DNA of 38,950 nt from an uncultured Alphaproteobacteria bacterium. GTDB lineage: Bacteria; Pseudomonadota; Alphaproteobacteria; RF32; CAG-239. Of the stretch, positions 1 to 8,404 are shown piece by piece (within the stretch, counting starts at the first letter, position 1; each line of letters begins with the position of its first letter). The stretch covers positions 1-38,950 of the forward strand of contig CALYAY010000013.1 of NCBI GenBank assembly GCA_944393695.1, in the 5' to 3' direction. A program made the translations under genes and the position numbers. The notes under the pieces were generated by a model. The model had not been told where the DNA came from, ran no database searches, and worked only from the letters and a program-made list of their open reading frames with translations.

Positions 1-73
<73 letters not shown>

Positions 74-185
74 ATCGGCTAACGAAGAGTTTATATATGA
101 TATTTTCTTTGTTGTCCAGTAAAATTTTGCGGTTTGTGCAATTTTTTTGAGCGGCGGCAAAATGAGGCAGAGAGCCGTGCAGACG

Positions 186-228
186 TGTCGGGACATTTTG
201 ACGGGGCAAAAAAAATCGTGTCCCGACA
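186..228. promoter_or_regulatory. inverted repeat left of the terminase genes
   Basis: A perfect 10-bp inverted repeat (TGTCGGGACA / TGTCCCGACA) is separated by 23 nt and followed by an A-run. A similar GGGGACATTT occurs just downstream at about 237-246. It could be an operator or a terminator read on the minus strand. Nothing else gene-like was found between the tRNA and the small terminase (74-361) apart from the terminator listed next. Confidence 0.4.
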
Positions 229-301
229 AAAAAGTAGGGGACATTTGTGAAAGATTATGCTAAAAAAACTTCCATACTGGGAAAAGAAGGAAATGTTGCA
301 G

Positions 302-333
302 ACGGCCGCCTGAGAAAAAGCGGCCGTTTTTTT
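302..333 (+). terminator. rho-independent terminator before the phage block
   Basis: The 8-bp GC-rich stem ACGGCCGC / GCGGCCGT, with a 10-nt loop, is followed by a run of seven T. It would insulate the terminase genes from transcription entering from the left. Confidence 0.75.
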
Positions 334-361
334 GCGGGTAAAATCAAGGAGGAGAGAAAAA

Positions 362-721
362 ATGAAACCGACGCTCAGGCAGTTGCGGTTTATTGAGGAA
401 TATGCCAAATGCGGCGTGGGGGCCGAGGCGGCGCGGCGGGCAGGGTATGCTAACGAGAGGCAGGTTTCGCGGATTATGAAAAGCAAGGCTGTGGCGCCGA
501 AGCTGGCGGAAATGCGGGAAACGGCCCTGAAAAATGCGCAGTGTTCGCTGGAGAGCCTGCTGGCAGAGTTGGAAGAGGCCAGGCAGCTGGCCATAAAAAA
601 CAAGGCTTCGGCAACGGCAATCAATGCTTCTCTCGCCAAGGCCAAGCTTTTGGGGTTGGACAAGCCGGTGAAAAGCGAGGACGGCGAAGAATTTATGCCG
701 GTGCTGGTGGAATTTGTCTGA
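362..721 (+). CDS. terS: phage terminase small subunit
   Basis: This 119-aa protein begins with the pattern typical of small terminases (TLRQLRFIEEYAK, then EAARRAGYA), a helix-turn-helix expected to recognise phage DNA for packaging. The C-terminal half is helical and probably oligomerises. The start is placed at the ATG after a strong GGAGGAGAG ribosome site; an upstream in-frame start would add ten basic residues without a better site. The large subunit follows after an antisense regulator, an unusual separation. The assignment rests on the fold pattern and position, not on a specific match. Confidence 0.75.
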   Translation: MKPTLRQLRFIEEYAKCGVGAEAARRAGYANERQVSRIMKSKAVAPKLAEMRETALKNAQCSLESLLAELEEARQLAIKNKASATAINASLAKAKLLGLDKPVKSEDGEEFMPVLVEFV

Positions 722-726
722 AGGCC

Positions 727-963
727 TCAGTCAAGAAATTCGATATGGAGTTTTTTGTCGTAAAGTCCGAGTAACAGTGAAATGGAATCGATGCTGCCGA
801 TTTCGCCTTTTTCCATGCGGCGGATGGTGGAAGGAGCCAGTCTGGTGAGGTTGGAAACATCGTCAATGCTCAGCTGGTGCGCTTTACGCAGGCGGGTTAA
901 CTCTTCGCCGATGTATTGTTTGCATTTTTGTTCGTTTTTCTGGCGTTCGAAAGTGTTTAACAT
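727..963 (-). CDS. small XRE-type HTH regulator, antisense between terS and terL
   Basis: This 78-aa protein has a Cro/C1-type helix-turn-helix at about residues 23-70 (LTRLRKAHQLSIDDVSN, then APSTIRRMEKGE). It is the only minus-strand gene in the phage block, and it ends 5 bp from the end of terS. A GAGTG site precedes its start. A well-formed promoter (1000-1028) lies upstream and points away from terL. It probably controls the phage block or itself. Its length and C-terminal pattern resemble the chromosomal XRE protein at 31963-32241, but the two differ clearly in sequence. Confidence 0.8.
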   Translation of the reverse strand: MLNTFERQKNEQKCKQYIGEELTRLRKAHQLSIDDVSNLTRLAPSTIRRMEKGEIGSIDSISLLLGLYDKKLHIEFLD

Positions 964-999
964 TGTTCACTCCACATTTGTGTTTTGGGTTCTGACATG

Positions 1000-1028
1000 A
1001 ATATATCGTGCAAAGCTTTAAAGTGCAA
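1000..1028 (-). promoter_or_regulatory. promoter of the HTH regulator with repeated TGCAC motifs
   Basis: On the minus strand TTGCAC and TATATT are separated by exactly 17 nt. TGCAC occurs three times within about 35 bp (around 1008, 1024 and 1036), which is suitable for operator half-sites of the adjacent HTH protein. Confidence 0.55.
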
Positions 1029-1066
1029 GTTGTTGTGCATAAAAATAAATGAAAAAAGGAGGCGGT

Positions 1067-2389
1067 ATGGAACCGATAAAAGTCCGGATTCCGGAGGTTT
1101 TTGCTCCGTTGATGAAGGAAAAAATACGAAATAAATTTTTTTACGGCGGGCGGGCCGGCGGCAAATCTTATGCCTTTGCCGACAGTCTGCTGCTGCTCGG
1201 ACGGGAGAGGAAACTGTTTATCGCCTGTCTGCGTGAAATTCAGGAAAGCATTAAAGACTCGGTGTATAAGCTGCTGTGCGACCGGATAAATTTTTACGGA
1301 ATGAACGATTATAAGATAACCGCCGGGGGAATCCGCAACAAGGTGACCGGGACGCGTTTTGTCTTTAAGGGGCTGAGAGATCAGGACAGCCGGAAAATCA
1401 AGTCGCTGGAAGGGGTGGATATTGCCTGGATTGAGGAGGCGCAGGCTATCAGCAAGGCGTCCTGGGAGATTTTGGAGCCGACTATCCGTAAGGACGGTTC
1501 GGAAATCTGGATTTCAATGAACCGGGAGCAGGAGGATGATCCGCTGTGGCTGCTGGTGGGGGCGGTGCCGGACGAACAAACGCTGGTGCGGCGGGTGAAT
1601 TATACCGATAATCCCTTTTGTCCGGAAGAAATCAAGCGGCAGGCGGAAAAATGCCGGCAGAGTTCGCCCGAGGATTATGAACATATCTGGCTGGGGGCGC
1701 CGCTCAGGCAGGGAAACACCAAGCTGATTGCCGCGGCCGACGTGCGCCGGGCTTTTGCCGGAGATGCGGGGCAGGAAGCCGGGCCGCTGGTTATCGGTTT
1801 GGATGTGGCGCGGTTCGGCGATGACAAAACCGTGTTTTGTTTCAGACGGGGACGGTGCTGTCTGCGTTTTGAGAGTTTCAGCCATCAGGATGTGGTGGAA
1901 ACGGCAAACCGGGCGACTTTCTTTATTAAAGAACACCGGCCGAGGCGGTTGTTTATCGACAGCGGGGGTGTGGGCGCCGGGGTTTATGATATTTTGAAAG
2001 ACCGGGGACTGGCCGGAGTGGTGCGGGCGGTTAATTTTGGCGAAAAGGCAATTTATGACGCCCGTTATGCCAACCGCCGGGCCGAGATGTGGGATAATGT
2101 GCGGCAGTGGCTGAACGGCAGTCTGCCGGTGAGGCTGCCGGAAGATTATGACCTGCTGGGCGAGTTGTGCGGGGTTAACAAAAAGTATGACCGGCGGGGG
2201 CGTTTGCAGCTGGAAGAAAAAAGCGAGCTGAAAAAACGCGTGGGACGGTCTCCGGATATGGCCGACGCGCTGGCGCTGACTTTTGCCGAGCCGGTGCGCG
2301 AGGATTCCGCTTCCGGGCCGGGCGACAGGGGCGAGCCCTGTCTGGAGGAGTTGTTCGGGCAGGCCGACGGGAAAAACGAGAAATGGTAA
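1067..2389 (+). CDS. terL: phage terminase large subunit
   Basis: This 440-aa packaging motor couples ATP hydrolysis to DNA translocation and cuts concatemers. Visible ATPase motifs are Walker A GGRAGGKS (27-34) and Walker B VDIAWIEE (117-124). The RNase H-like nuclease half shows GLDVARFGDDKT (244-255), FIDSGGVG (296-303) and SPDMADAL (396-403), whose aspartates would bind metal. Length and motif order fit the PBSX-like terminase group. The chosen ATG follows AAAGGAGG; an ATG six codons upstream lacks a site. All key residues are intact, so the motor looks functional. Confidence 0.95.
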   Translation: MEPIKVRIPEVFAPLMKEKIRNKFFYGGRAGGKSYAFADSLLLLGRERKLFIACLREIQESIKDSVYKLLCDRINFYGMNDYKITAGGIRNKVTGTRFVFKGLRDQDSRKIKSLEGVDIAWIEEAQAISKASWEILEPTIRKDGSEIWISMNREQEDDPLWLLVGAVPDEQTLVRRVNYTDNPFCPEEIKRQAEKCRQSSPEDYEHIWLGAPLRQGNTKLIAAADVRRAFAGDAGQEAGPLVIGLDVARFGDDKTVFCFRRGRCCLRFESFSHQDVVETANRATFFIKEHRPRRLFIDSGGVGAGVYDILKDRGLAGVVRAVNFGEKAIYDARYANRRAEMWDNVRQWLNGSLPVRLPEDYDLLGELCGVNKKYDRRGRLQLEEKSELKKRVGRSPDMADALALTFAEPVREDSASGPGDRGEPCLEELFGQADGKNEKW

Positions 2390-2407
2390 TGACAGAGGAG
2401 AAATAAT

Positions 2408-2683
2408 ATGAGCCAAACGAAAAAAGCAAAGGCAATTGCCGACAGGGTGTTTATCCGGCTGGATAGAGAAGATTCCGCCACCAAGGGCGGAATTTTTTTG
2501 CCCGAAACATATGAGCCGGTGCGTACCAGCGGCGTGGTGGAAAGTGTCGGCGATAAGGTGACCAGCGTCAAATGCGGAGACAGGGTTTTGTTTCATGTGT
2601 TTGACGAGCTGCCGGCTTATGAGGCAGGCGTGGTTGCGGTGAGGGAGAGCAGTCTGTTGGGAGTGTGGGAAGATGAAGACTAA
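2408..2683 (+). CDS. phage-encoded GroES-like co-chaperonin
   Basis: This 91-aa protein matches the Cpn10 layout: an N-terminal strand IADRVFIRLD, a mobile-loop region rich in Gly, Ile and Leu (TKGGIFLPET), then GVVESVGD, CGDRVLFHVF, and a C-terminal ESSLLGVWE like the GroES ending. Cpn10 proteins form the lid of GroEL. Phage versions (for example T4 gp31) are known to help fold the capsid protein. It lies 18 bp after terL and overlaps the portal start by 11 bp, so it is translated with the head genes. Its role in capsid folding here is inferred. It is not the host groES, which normally precedes groEL. Confidence 0.8.
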   Translation: MSQTKKAKAIADRVFIRLDREDSATKGGIFLPETYEPVRTSGVVESVGDKVTSVKCGDRVLFHVFDELPAYEAGVVAVRESSLLGVWEDED

Positions 2684-4457
2684 AGAGAATCCGATGAATT
2701 CAGAAGCTGCCGGATGGGCGGCAAAAATCAGAGCGGCGGAAAAGGCGTATGCCGATTATTATGAGCTGGTGGACGAAACCCGCCGCCGTTATAAAAACCG
2801 TCGCGGCGGTGCCGGCGGGGGAATGACCTCGGGAGCGGCGTTTAATGTTTTTTGGTCGGGAATCGAGACGCAAAAGCCGTTTTTGTATTTCAAACAGCCC
2901 AGACCCTGTATCGACCGGCTGAATAAAACCGGAAAGCCGGCCGAGGCCATGGCCTGCCGGATTTTGGAGCGGGCGCTGGAATGGAACCTGGGAAAATTTG
3001 ACTTCGACTCGGCCGCCAAATATGCCCGCAATGATTTTCTGATTTCGGGCTGCGGCATATTGTGGGAACAATACCGGCCGGAGCTGGTGAGCGTGGCGTC
3101 GGATGAGGGCGGCGAGGCCGAGATTAAAACCGGGGAAACTGTGGTTTCGGAATATGTTGACCCGAAAAATTTTCTGGCGGATACGCAGGCCGGAATTTGG
3201 GAAGAGGTTTCGTGGATTGCCAAAAAGATGAATATCGGTCTGAAAGAGGCGGTTACGGCATTCGGCGAAAAGGCGCTGCTGCGCGAGCTGGCGGATAAAC
3301 CGGCCGGCGGGCAGATTTGCGTGTATGAGATATGGGACAAAAGCGAGCGCCGGGTGATGTGGCTGTCGTGCCGGGGCGAACCGCATTTTTTGAAAACGGC
3401 AGACGATCCGCTGGGGCTTTCGGGATTTTTTCCGTGTCCGAAACCGGTGTTTGCCTCGCAGACCAATGACAGTCTGATTCCGGAGCCTGATTATGTGATG
3501 ATAAAACCCGATCTGGAGGAGCTGAGCGGGGTTATCGAGCGCATGAACCTGACGATTAAAGCGCTGAAAGTGACGGGAGCTTACGACAGTTCGTTTGCCA
3601 ATCTGGGCGATATTCTCAACAAGGATGTGGCGCTGGTTTCAATGGCGGATTTCGACCGGTTGAAGTCGGCCGGCGGGCTGCGTGGGGTTATCGACTTTAT
3701 GCCGATAGAGCAATATATCACGGCGCTGGAAAGCCTGGCCAGAAGACGGGACGACATTATCCAGAATATTTACCGGGTGACGGGGATTTCCGACATTATG
3801 CGCGGGAGTTCGACCCCTTCGGATACGGCAACGGCCGTCAGGCAGAAGACGAGTTTCGGCACGTTGCGCAATCAGGACCGGCAAAACGACATGCAGCGCT
3901 TTATCTGCGATTTGTACCGGCTGAAAGCGGAAATTATCTGCGAGCAGTTTTCAACGGAGACGCTGCTCAGGTTTTTGACGCCGGAAGAAGCGGCCGACGG
4001 CCAGACGGTGCGGCAGGCAATGGCGCTGCTGAAAAAAGAGCGGATGCGGGAGATGGTGTTGTCGGTGGAGACGGATGCGGTGTTTAACCAGGAGGAGGAA
4101 GCCGCCCGGAATTTGCAGGCGGTGCAGTCGATCGCGGGGCTGGTGAGCGGGGCGTTTCAGCTGGTGTCGGTTCAGCCGGCGCTGCTGCCCCTGTACCGGC
4201 AGATGATTGAAACCGTGGCGGCGACAACGGCCCGGGCGCGGCCGTTCGAATCGGTTATCGGCCGGGTGTTTGCCAAAATCGAAGATGAGCTTGGCCGTCC
4301 GGAGCCGACGCTTCAGCCCAAACCGCAGGGGCCGACGACGGAAGAACAAATTGAGATGATGAAAGTGCGCAACGATTATGAAATCGATAAGGAGAAAAAT
4401 GCGCTGAAAGCCGGGGAACTGGCTTTGAAAGCCATAAAGGAGGCACAGAAGTCATGA
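2673..4457 (+). CDS. phage portal protein
   Basis: This 594-aa protein directly follows terL and the co-chaperonin and is followed by scaffold-like and capsid genes, the normal place for a portal. It would form the dodecameric DNA entry ring at one capsid vertex. It is rich in helices and has no membrane segment. Length and the long C-terminal helical part (PTTEEQIEMMK to the end) fit podovirus-type portals. The middle section (VTGISDIMRG, then ATAVRQKTSFGT) resembles the crown and tunnel region of such portals. The start at the ATG overlapping the previous gene is preferred; a second ATG seven codons later is possible. Confidence 0.8.
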   Translation: MKTKENPMNSEAAGWAAKIRAAEKAYADYYELVDETRRRYKNRRGGAGGGMTSGAAFNVFWSGIETQKPFLYFKQPRPCIDRLNKTGKPAEAMACRILERALEWNLGKFDFDSAAKYARNDFLISGCGILWEQYRPELVSVASDEGGEAEIKTGETVVSEYVDPKNFLADTQAGIWEEVSWIAKKMNIGLKEAVTAFGEKALLRELADKPAGGQICVYEIWDKSERRVMWLSCRGEPHFLKTADDPLGLSGFFPCPKPVFASQTNDSLIPEPDYVMIKPDLEELSGVIERMNLTIKALKVTGAYDSSFANLGDILNKDVALVSMADFDRLKSAGGLRGVIDFMPIEQYITALESLARRRDDIIQNIYRVTGISDIMRGSSTPSDTATAVRQKTSFGTLRNQDRQNDMQRFICDLYRLKAEIICEQFSTETLLRFLTPEEAADGQTVRQAMALLKKERMREMVLSVETDAVFNQEEEAARNLQAVQSIAGLVSGAFQLVSVQPALLPLYRQMIETVAATTARARPFESVIGRVFAKIEDELGRPEPTLQPKPQGPTTEEQIEMMKVRNDYEIDKEKNALKAGELALKAIKEAQKS

Positions 4458-4681
4458 CGTATCATTCAAAGGAGTGGACGGAGGAAATCAGGCTGCCGGA
4501 CGGCAGTACGGCGTCTTCGGTCCGCGATGTTGAACGCTTCCTGCGCCGGAATAATCTGGCAATGGCAAGCGATTATTCGGACGAATTCAGAAAAAACGTC
4601 CGGCTTAAACAGCAACAGACCCGGCTGGGGGAAACCCGGGCCGAGTTTATTCGTAATTATAAGAGGTTGATTTGGAAATGA
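4454..4681 (+). CDS. small phage protein of unknown function
   Basis: This 75-aa, highly charged, Arg-rich protein has no signal or membrane segment. Its start overlaps the portal stop by 4 nt (ATGA arrangement) and its end overlaps the scaffold-like gene by 4 nt, so it is coupled to head genes. I do not recognise a family. Position suggests a minor head component. Confidence 0.7.
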   Translation: MTYHSKEWTEEIRLPDGSTASSVRDVERFLRRNNLAMASDYSDEFRKNVRLKQQQTRLGETRAEFIRNYKRLIWK

Positions 4682-5532
4682 GTAAGACAAGGGAAATTCT
4701 GGAGCAGAAACTCCGGCAGGAGAAGGCTCAGAATGGGAAAGTTCCGGATAACGGGGAAAAAGGCGCAACCGATGAGGCGGCGCCTTCTTCTTATGCCGGA
4801 GAATTTGCCGTAATTTTCGGCGAGCTGCCGGAAAAATGGCGCCGCTATCTGAAAAAGCATGAAGCCGAGGCCGAGCAAATGCTGGGAGAACTGAAAGGCA
4901 GATTGGCGCAGTATCTATGGGTGGACGAGTTGGCCGGCTGCCGGCAGGAACGTCTGGCACGATATGGCGTGGACAGTCCGCGGGCATGGATGGAATATCT
5001 GGCGGCGGTGGATGATGCCCTGGAGCAGAATCCGGCGGCGGCGCTGCAGGTTTTGCATAAATGCTATTGCGGCGGAAATGCTGTTCCGGCCGGGGAGGGC
5101 GGAGCTCCCTGGGCGCCGGTGATGCGGAAAGTGAACCGGCTGGAGCAGGATTTGTGGCAGCTGAAACAGTCGCTCAGCTTGTGCGAACAGCGCCGGTTTC
5201 AGGCAATGGCGGCTGATTTTGCCGCGGCCCGGGATGAAAACGGTGAACCCAAGTACCGCTTTTTTTCCCAGGTGCAGCCGTTGATGATGCGCCTGTTGGA
5301 GTGCGGGTTGGCCGCGGGATGGGAAGAAGCCTATCGCAAGGCTTTGTGGATGGTGCCGGATATCCGCAAAAATCTGCTGAAGGAACAGGCGGAAAATGCC
5401 CTGAAACAGAAAACCGAAGAGGCGGAAAAATCCCGGCAGGCCGGTTTTGCCGTCAGGGGAAAAATGCCGGCGGAAGACGACAAGCCGCTGACAACCCGGC
5501 AGATGCTGGAAAAAGCCATTTACGGCAAATAA
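4678..5532 (+). CDS. probable capsid scaffolding protein
   Basis: This 284-aa protein is rich in Glu, Lys, Gln and Ala. It is mostly predicted helix with coiled-coil-like stretches and a charged C-terminal tail (about residues 235-270). It lies between the portal and major capsid genes, where scaffolding proteins are encoded. Scaffolds guide capsid assembly and then leave. The ATG with AGAGG upstream was preferred to a TTG two codons earlier. There is no protease motif. Function is inferred from position and composition, so this call is moderate. Confidence 0.6.
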   Translation: MSKTREILEQKLRQEKAQNGKVPDNGEKGATDEAAPSSYAGEFAVIFGELPEKWRRYLKKHEAEAEQMLGELKGRLAQYLWVDELAGCRQERLARYGVDSPRAWMEYLAAVDDALEQNPAAALQVLHKCYCGGNAVPAGEGGAPWAPVMRKVNRLEQDLWQLKQSLSLCEQRRFQAMAADFAAARDENGEPKYRFFSQVQPLMMRLLECGLAAGWEEAYRKALWMVPDIRKNLLKEQAENALKQKTEEAEKSRQAGFAVRGKMPAEDDKPLTTRQMLEKAIYGK

Positions 5533-5567
5533 CATGATTTTTTTTTATGACGAAAGGATAATTGATA

Positions 5568-6551
5568 ATGAGCAATGCCAATTATAACGAAGTGTTTACT
5601 TCAACGCTGGAAAGCCGCAGCCGTCAGCTGGCGGACAATGTCAGTCTGAACAACGCCCTGCTGAACAAGTTGCGCGAAAAGGGAAATATACGCAAGATTT
5701 CCGGCGGTTCGAAGATTTTGGAAGAACTGGAGTACGGTGAAGGCGACATGGTGTGGTACAGCGGTTATGACACCATCAGCTATACCCCCAAACAGCTGTT
5801 TACCGCCGCGGAATATGCCCTGAAACTCTGCGCTGTGCCGGTGGCGATTTCGGGTGAGGATTTGTTGAAAAACAGCGGGGAAGAACAGGTTATCGACCTG
5901 TTTGAAAAACGTATCGAGAATGCCATGAAAACCATGAGCAACCAGATGGCCAAGGCGGTGTACGGCGACGGAACCGGAACCTCGGGAAAGGAAATCGGCG
6001 GTTTGCAGTTTTTGGTGGCCGACTCTCCGGCAACCGGAACCGTCGGCGGTATTAACCGGGCAACCAGCGGCAATGAATTTTGGCGCAACAAGGCTGCCGT
6101 GCAGTCTCAGGCTTTGACCAAAGACACTATCGGGGCGGAGATGCACAAAATGTATCATTCCCTGTGCCGCGGAACGGATAAGCCCGACCTGATTACGACC
6201 GACGATGCGCTTTATTCGCTGTATGAGGAAAGCCTGACCCCGCTGCAGCGTTATACCGACCCGAAACTGGCGGAAGGCGGTTTTGCCGCGCTCAAGTTTA
6301 AGGGCGCCGATGTTATCTGCGACGGCGGGCAGGGCGGATATTGTCCGGAGGGGCATATGTATTTTCTGAATACAAATTATCTGTATCTGCGGCCGCACAA
6401 AGATCGTGATATGAAGGTTATCGGCGGCGAACGTATGGCGGTTAATCAGGATGCCATGTATAAAATCATCGGCTGGGCCGGCAATATGACCATGTCAAAT
6501 GCTGCGCTGCAAGGGGTGATTGTGGATGCCGAGCCGTCTGAAAAGGCCTAG
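5568..6551 (+). CDS. major capsid protein
   Basis: This 327-aa protein follows the scaffold-like gene and begins after a good AAAGGA site. It has an N-terminal helical segment, a central mixed part (DTISYTPKQLFTAAEY, KLCAVPVAISGEDLL) and a C-terminal region with repeated Gly and Asp turns, as in HK97-fold coat proteins of short-tailed phages. The stretch NQMAKAVYGDGTGTSGKEIG is typical of phage coat proteins of this kind. No frameshift or truncation is seen, which argues that the head can still be built. Confidence 0.85.
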   Translation: MSNANYNEVFTSTLESRSRQLADNVSLNNALLNKLREKGNIRKISGGSKILEELEYGEGDMVWYSGYDTISYTPKQLFTAAEYALKLCAVPVAISGEDLLKNSGEEQVIDLFEKRIENAMKTMSNQMAKAVYGDGTGTSGKEIGGLQFLVADSPATGTVGGINRATSGNEFWRNKAAVQSQALTKDTIGAEMHKMYHSLCRGTDKPDLITTDDALYSLYEESLTPLQRYTDPKLAEGGFAALKFKGADVICDGGQGGYCPEGHMYFLNTNYLYLRPHKDRDMKVIGGERMAVNQDAMYKIIGWAGNMTMSNAALQGVIVDAEPSEKA

Positions 6552-6568
6552 CCTGTTCAGCGGTTAAA

Positions 6569-6614
6569 AAGCCGGGCGGGGCAGTCGGGAGAAAAGTCTG
6601 TTCCGCCGCGGCTT
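6569..6614 (+). terminator. imperfect long hairpin after the capsid gene
   Basis: The arms AAGCCGGGCGG... and ...CCGCCGCGGCTT form an imperfect stem of about 18 bp around a GGGAGAAAA loop. There is no clean T-run, so termination may be partial, for example to shape the level of capsid versus downstream genes. It marks the left edge of the membrane-protein cassette. Confidence 0.5.
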
Positions 6615-6695
6615 ACAGGGTATCAAAACAGGATTGATTAATTAAATTTTTCAGGTATTATATTTGAAAAATATGTTTAACGGAAAGGGAGAAGA

Positions 6696-7244
6696 ATGTC
6701 ATTATTTTCTAAAAACGGATTTGTTCTCAGCGGGATGATGTGGTTGGCGCTTCTTCCTTTTTGTTTATTTTATACGATTGCTTTATCGGTTGACTCTTTA
6801 TATGGCGGGCAGGTCTTTAAGATAGCGGGGAAAATTTATGCCTGCATATGGATTTATTATACCGCGGCATTTTGGTTTTTGGCCTGTAATGCGGGAGAAG
6901 GTTTTCTGTCGGGTTTTTGTGAAAAATATCCGTTCGTTTCGCGGATGGCGATGTCGGTAGGATGGATTGTCAATCTGGTGCTGGGGTTCTGGATTGTGGA
7001 AGAATTAGCGGCGCTGGCGGCATTGCTGCTGCATTGGCTGGGGTTGTCTTTTCTGACGGAGTATTTTGAGTCGGCGGCCGGCGGACTTAAGTCTTTTATT
7101 GTCGGAAATGCGGATGAAGCTGAAGGAGAGCGCCTGGCAGAGAGAGCCAGAATGGTGTTGTTGCTGGGGATGACGTTTGTCAGTCTGGCGGTGTTTTTTG
7201 TCAGACAGAAAATCTGTCGGAAACAAGGCGGAGAAAGAGCATGA
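6696..7244 (+). CDS. membrane protein in the phage block (paralogue 1)
   Basis: This 182-aa protein has about four hydrophobic segments (roughly residues 10-31, 43-64, 82-118 and 150-170). It opens with SLFSKNGFVLSGMMW, which resembles the start of the next gene (RLFSRSGLFWSGVW). It has its own AAGGGAG site and overlaps its neighbour by 4 nt. It has no counterpart in standard phage head modules. Lying between capsid and adaptor genes with hairpins on both sides, it looks like inserted cargo, perhaps for exclusion of other phages. Base composition seems more AT-rich than its neighbours. Function unknown. Confidence 0.75.
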   Translation: MSLFSKNGFVLSGMMWLALLPFCLFYTIALSVDSLYGGQVFKIAGKIYACIWIYYTAAFWFLACNAGEGFLSGFCEKYPFVSRMAMSVGWIVNLVLGFWIVEELAALAALLLHWLGLSFLTEYFESAAGGLKSFIVGNADEAEGERLAERARMVLLLGMTFVSLAVFFVRQKICRKQGGERA

Positions 7245-7732
7245 GGTTATTTTCGAGAAGCGGACTGTTTTGGAGCGGTGTCTGGATGTATTTGGCAATA
7301 CCGCTTTCTTTGGCGGCGGCATTGTGTTTTGTTGCGGATATTTTGCTCGGCGGGGGATATTTTCTGGATATGGGGTATGGTCTTTTGGGGCTGCTTCTGC
7401 AGCTGACTTTCTTTTATGTTCAGGTGTATATCAGTGCGGCGCTGGTGCTGAGCAGGGAGGATTTTCCGCAAATGTTCGGGCGTTTTCCCGTTTTTGCGGA
7501 GAAAATGATAAACCGGGGATTTGCCGCCAATGTTGTTTTTGAACTGGTACTTTTGTTTCATATGCTTCTGTTGCTGGCTGTGGTTCATGAAGGGCTGGCG
7601 GACGGTTTGGCGGGCGTTTTGCATTTTTGTTTTTCGCTGTCCGTATGGGACAGTGCGGTGGTGCCGCTGCTGATTATCGGTTTTTGTTATGCCGGGGAAA
7701 TTTGGCGGGCACGGCGGAAAAAGCAGGTCTGA
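7241..7732 (+). CDS. membrane protein in the phage block (paralogue 2)
   Basis: This 163-aa protein has about four membrane segments (roughly residues 10-32, 38-66, 90-115 and 130-152) and a basic tail ARRKKQV. It is related to the preceding gene at its N terminus and probably arose by duplication. The ATGA overlap means the two are translationally coupled, which fits a two-part membrane complex. No catalytic motif is seen. Function unknown. Confidence 0.75.
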   Translation: MRLFSRSGLFWSGVWMYLAIPLSLAAALCFVADILLGGGYFLDMGYGLLGLLLQLTFFYVQVYISAALVLSREDFPQMFGRFPVFAEKMINRGFAANVVFELVLLFHMLLLLAVVHEGLADGLAGVLHFCFSLSVWDSAVVPLLIIGFCYAGEIWRARRKKQV

Positions 7733-7762
7733 CTATTGAAAATGTAATTTGTTTTAACCCGA

Positions 7763-7784
7763 GGGGCGGAGAGAAATCCGCCCC
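7763..7784 (+). terminator. hairpin closing the membrane-protein cassette
   Basis: A perfect 8-bp stem GGGGCGGA / TCCGCCCC with a 6-nt loop is followed by a T-rich stretch. It lies 30 bp after the second membrane gene. Confidence 0.55.
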
Positions 7785-7810
7785 TTGAATTTTATGTGAG
7801 GAATGAGTTG

Positions 7811-8386
7811 ATGAATATGGATTTTGAGATGTTTCAGCAGCTTTTGGACGAGGCCAAAAACAGTCGGGAACAAAATGTGGCGGCGCGTTTTTATGACCGG
7901 GCGGTCAAGACCGGGGAGGTGAATGCCAACGGTTTGCCCAAGTTTAAGAACGTCTGTTTTGCGGAGATCAGAATCCGCGACAGCCATGATGTGTTTGACC
8001 AGCCGGCAACTCCGGAAAAAATCAAGCGCTTTCCGGTGGAATATAATCGTTATCTGTTGTCGAAAAAACAGGCGGAAAACGGTGCGCCGCTGGAGCAGTT
8101 TGCGTTTTTGACGGCGGCGGAAATCGAAAGCCTGAAATATCACGGTATTTTTACGGTGGAGGCTTTGGCGGCTCTGGATGAGGCGCGGGCGGAAAATCTC
8201 GGTGTGGCGGAAGAACGGCGGCTGGCGCAGGATTTTTTGAAGAATGCGGCGCCGAATGCGGATTTGAACCGCCGGAGGGCCGAAGAAGACAGGCTGCGGG
8301 CTGAAAACCTCAGACTGAGGGAAGAGCTTGAAGAATATCGCCGGCGGCTGGCGCGCTGCGAAAGTAAAAATAACCGCCGGCATTGA
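7811..8386 (+). CDS. phage protein with C-terminal coiled coil
   Basis: This 191-aa soluble protein has an N-terminal part containing AEIRIRDSHDVFDQPA and RFPVEYNRYL. A short helix-hairpin-like stretch follows (FLTAAEIESLKYHGI, TVEALAAL), then a long charged coiled coil (about 140-185). The same helical stretch pattern is common in small phage structural proteins encoded near the capsid, but I cannot assign a function. The start is placed at the ATG with AGG nine bases upstream; a GTG five codons earlier is less likely. It lies 18 bp before the adaptor gene. Confidence 0.75.
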   Translation: MNMDFEMFQQLLDEAKNSREQNVAARFYDRAVKTGEVNANGLPKFKNVCFAEIRIRDSHDVFDQPATPEKIKRFPVEYNRYLLSKKQAENGAPLEQFAFLTAAEIESLKYHGIFTVEALAALDEARAENLGVAEERRLAQDFLKNAAPNADLNRRRAEEDRLRAENLRLREELEEYRRRLARCESKNNRRH

Positions 8387-8404
8387 TGAACAGGGAGGAT
8401 GAAA

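Noticed and set aside
1514..2596. 360-codon minus-strand frame opposite terL
   Set aside because: TerL motifs prove the plus-strand reading. The antisense protein has no recognisable pattern.
5601..6398. 265-codon minus-strand frame opposite the capsid gene
   Set aside because: Shadow of the capsid gene; no motif.
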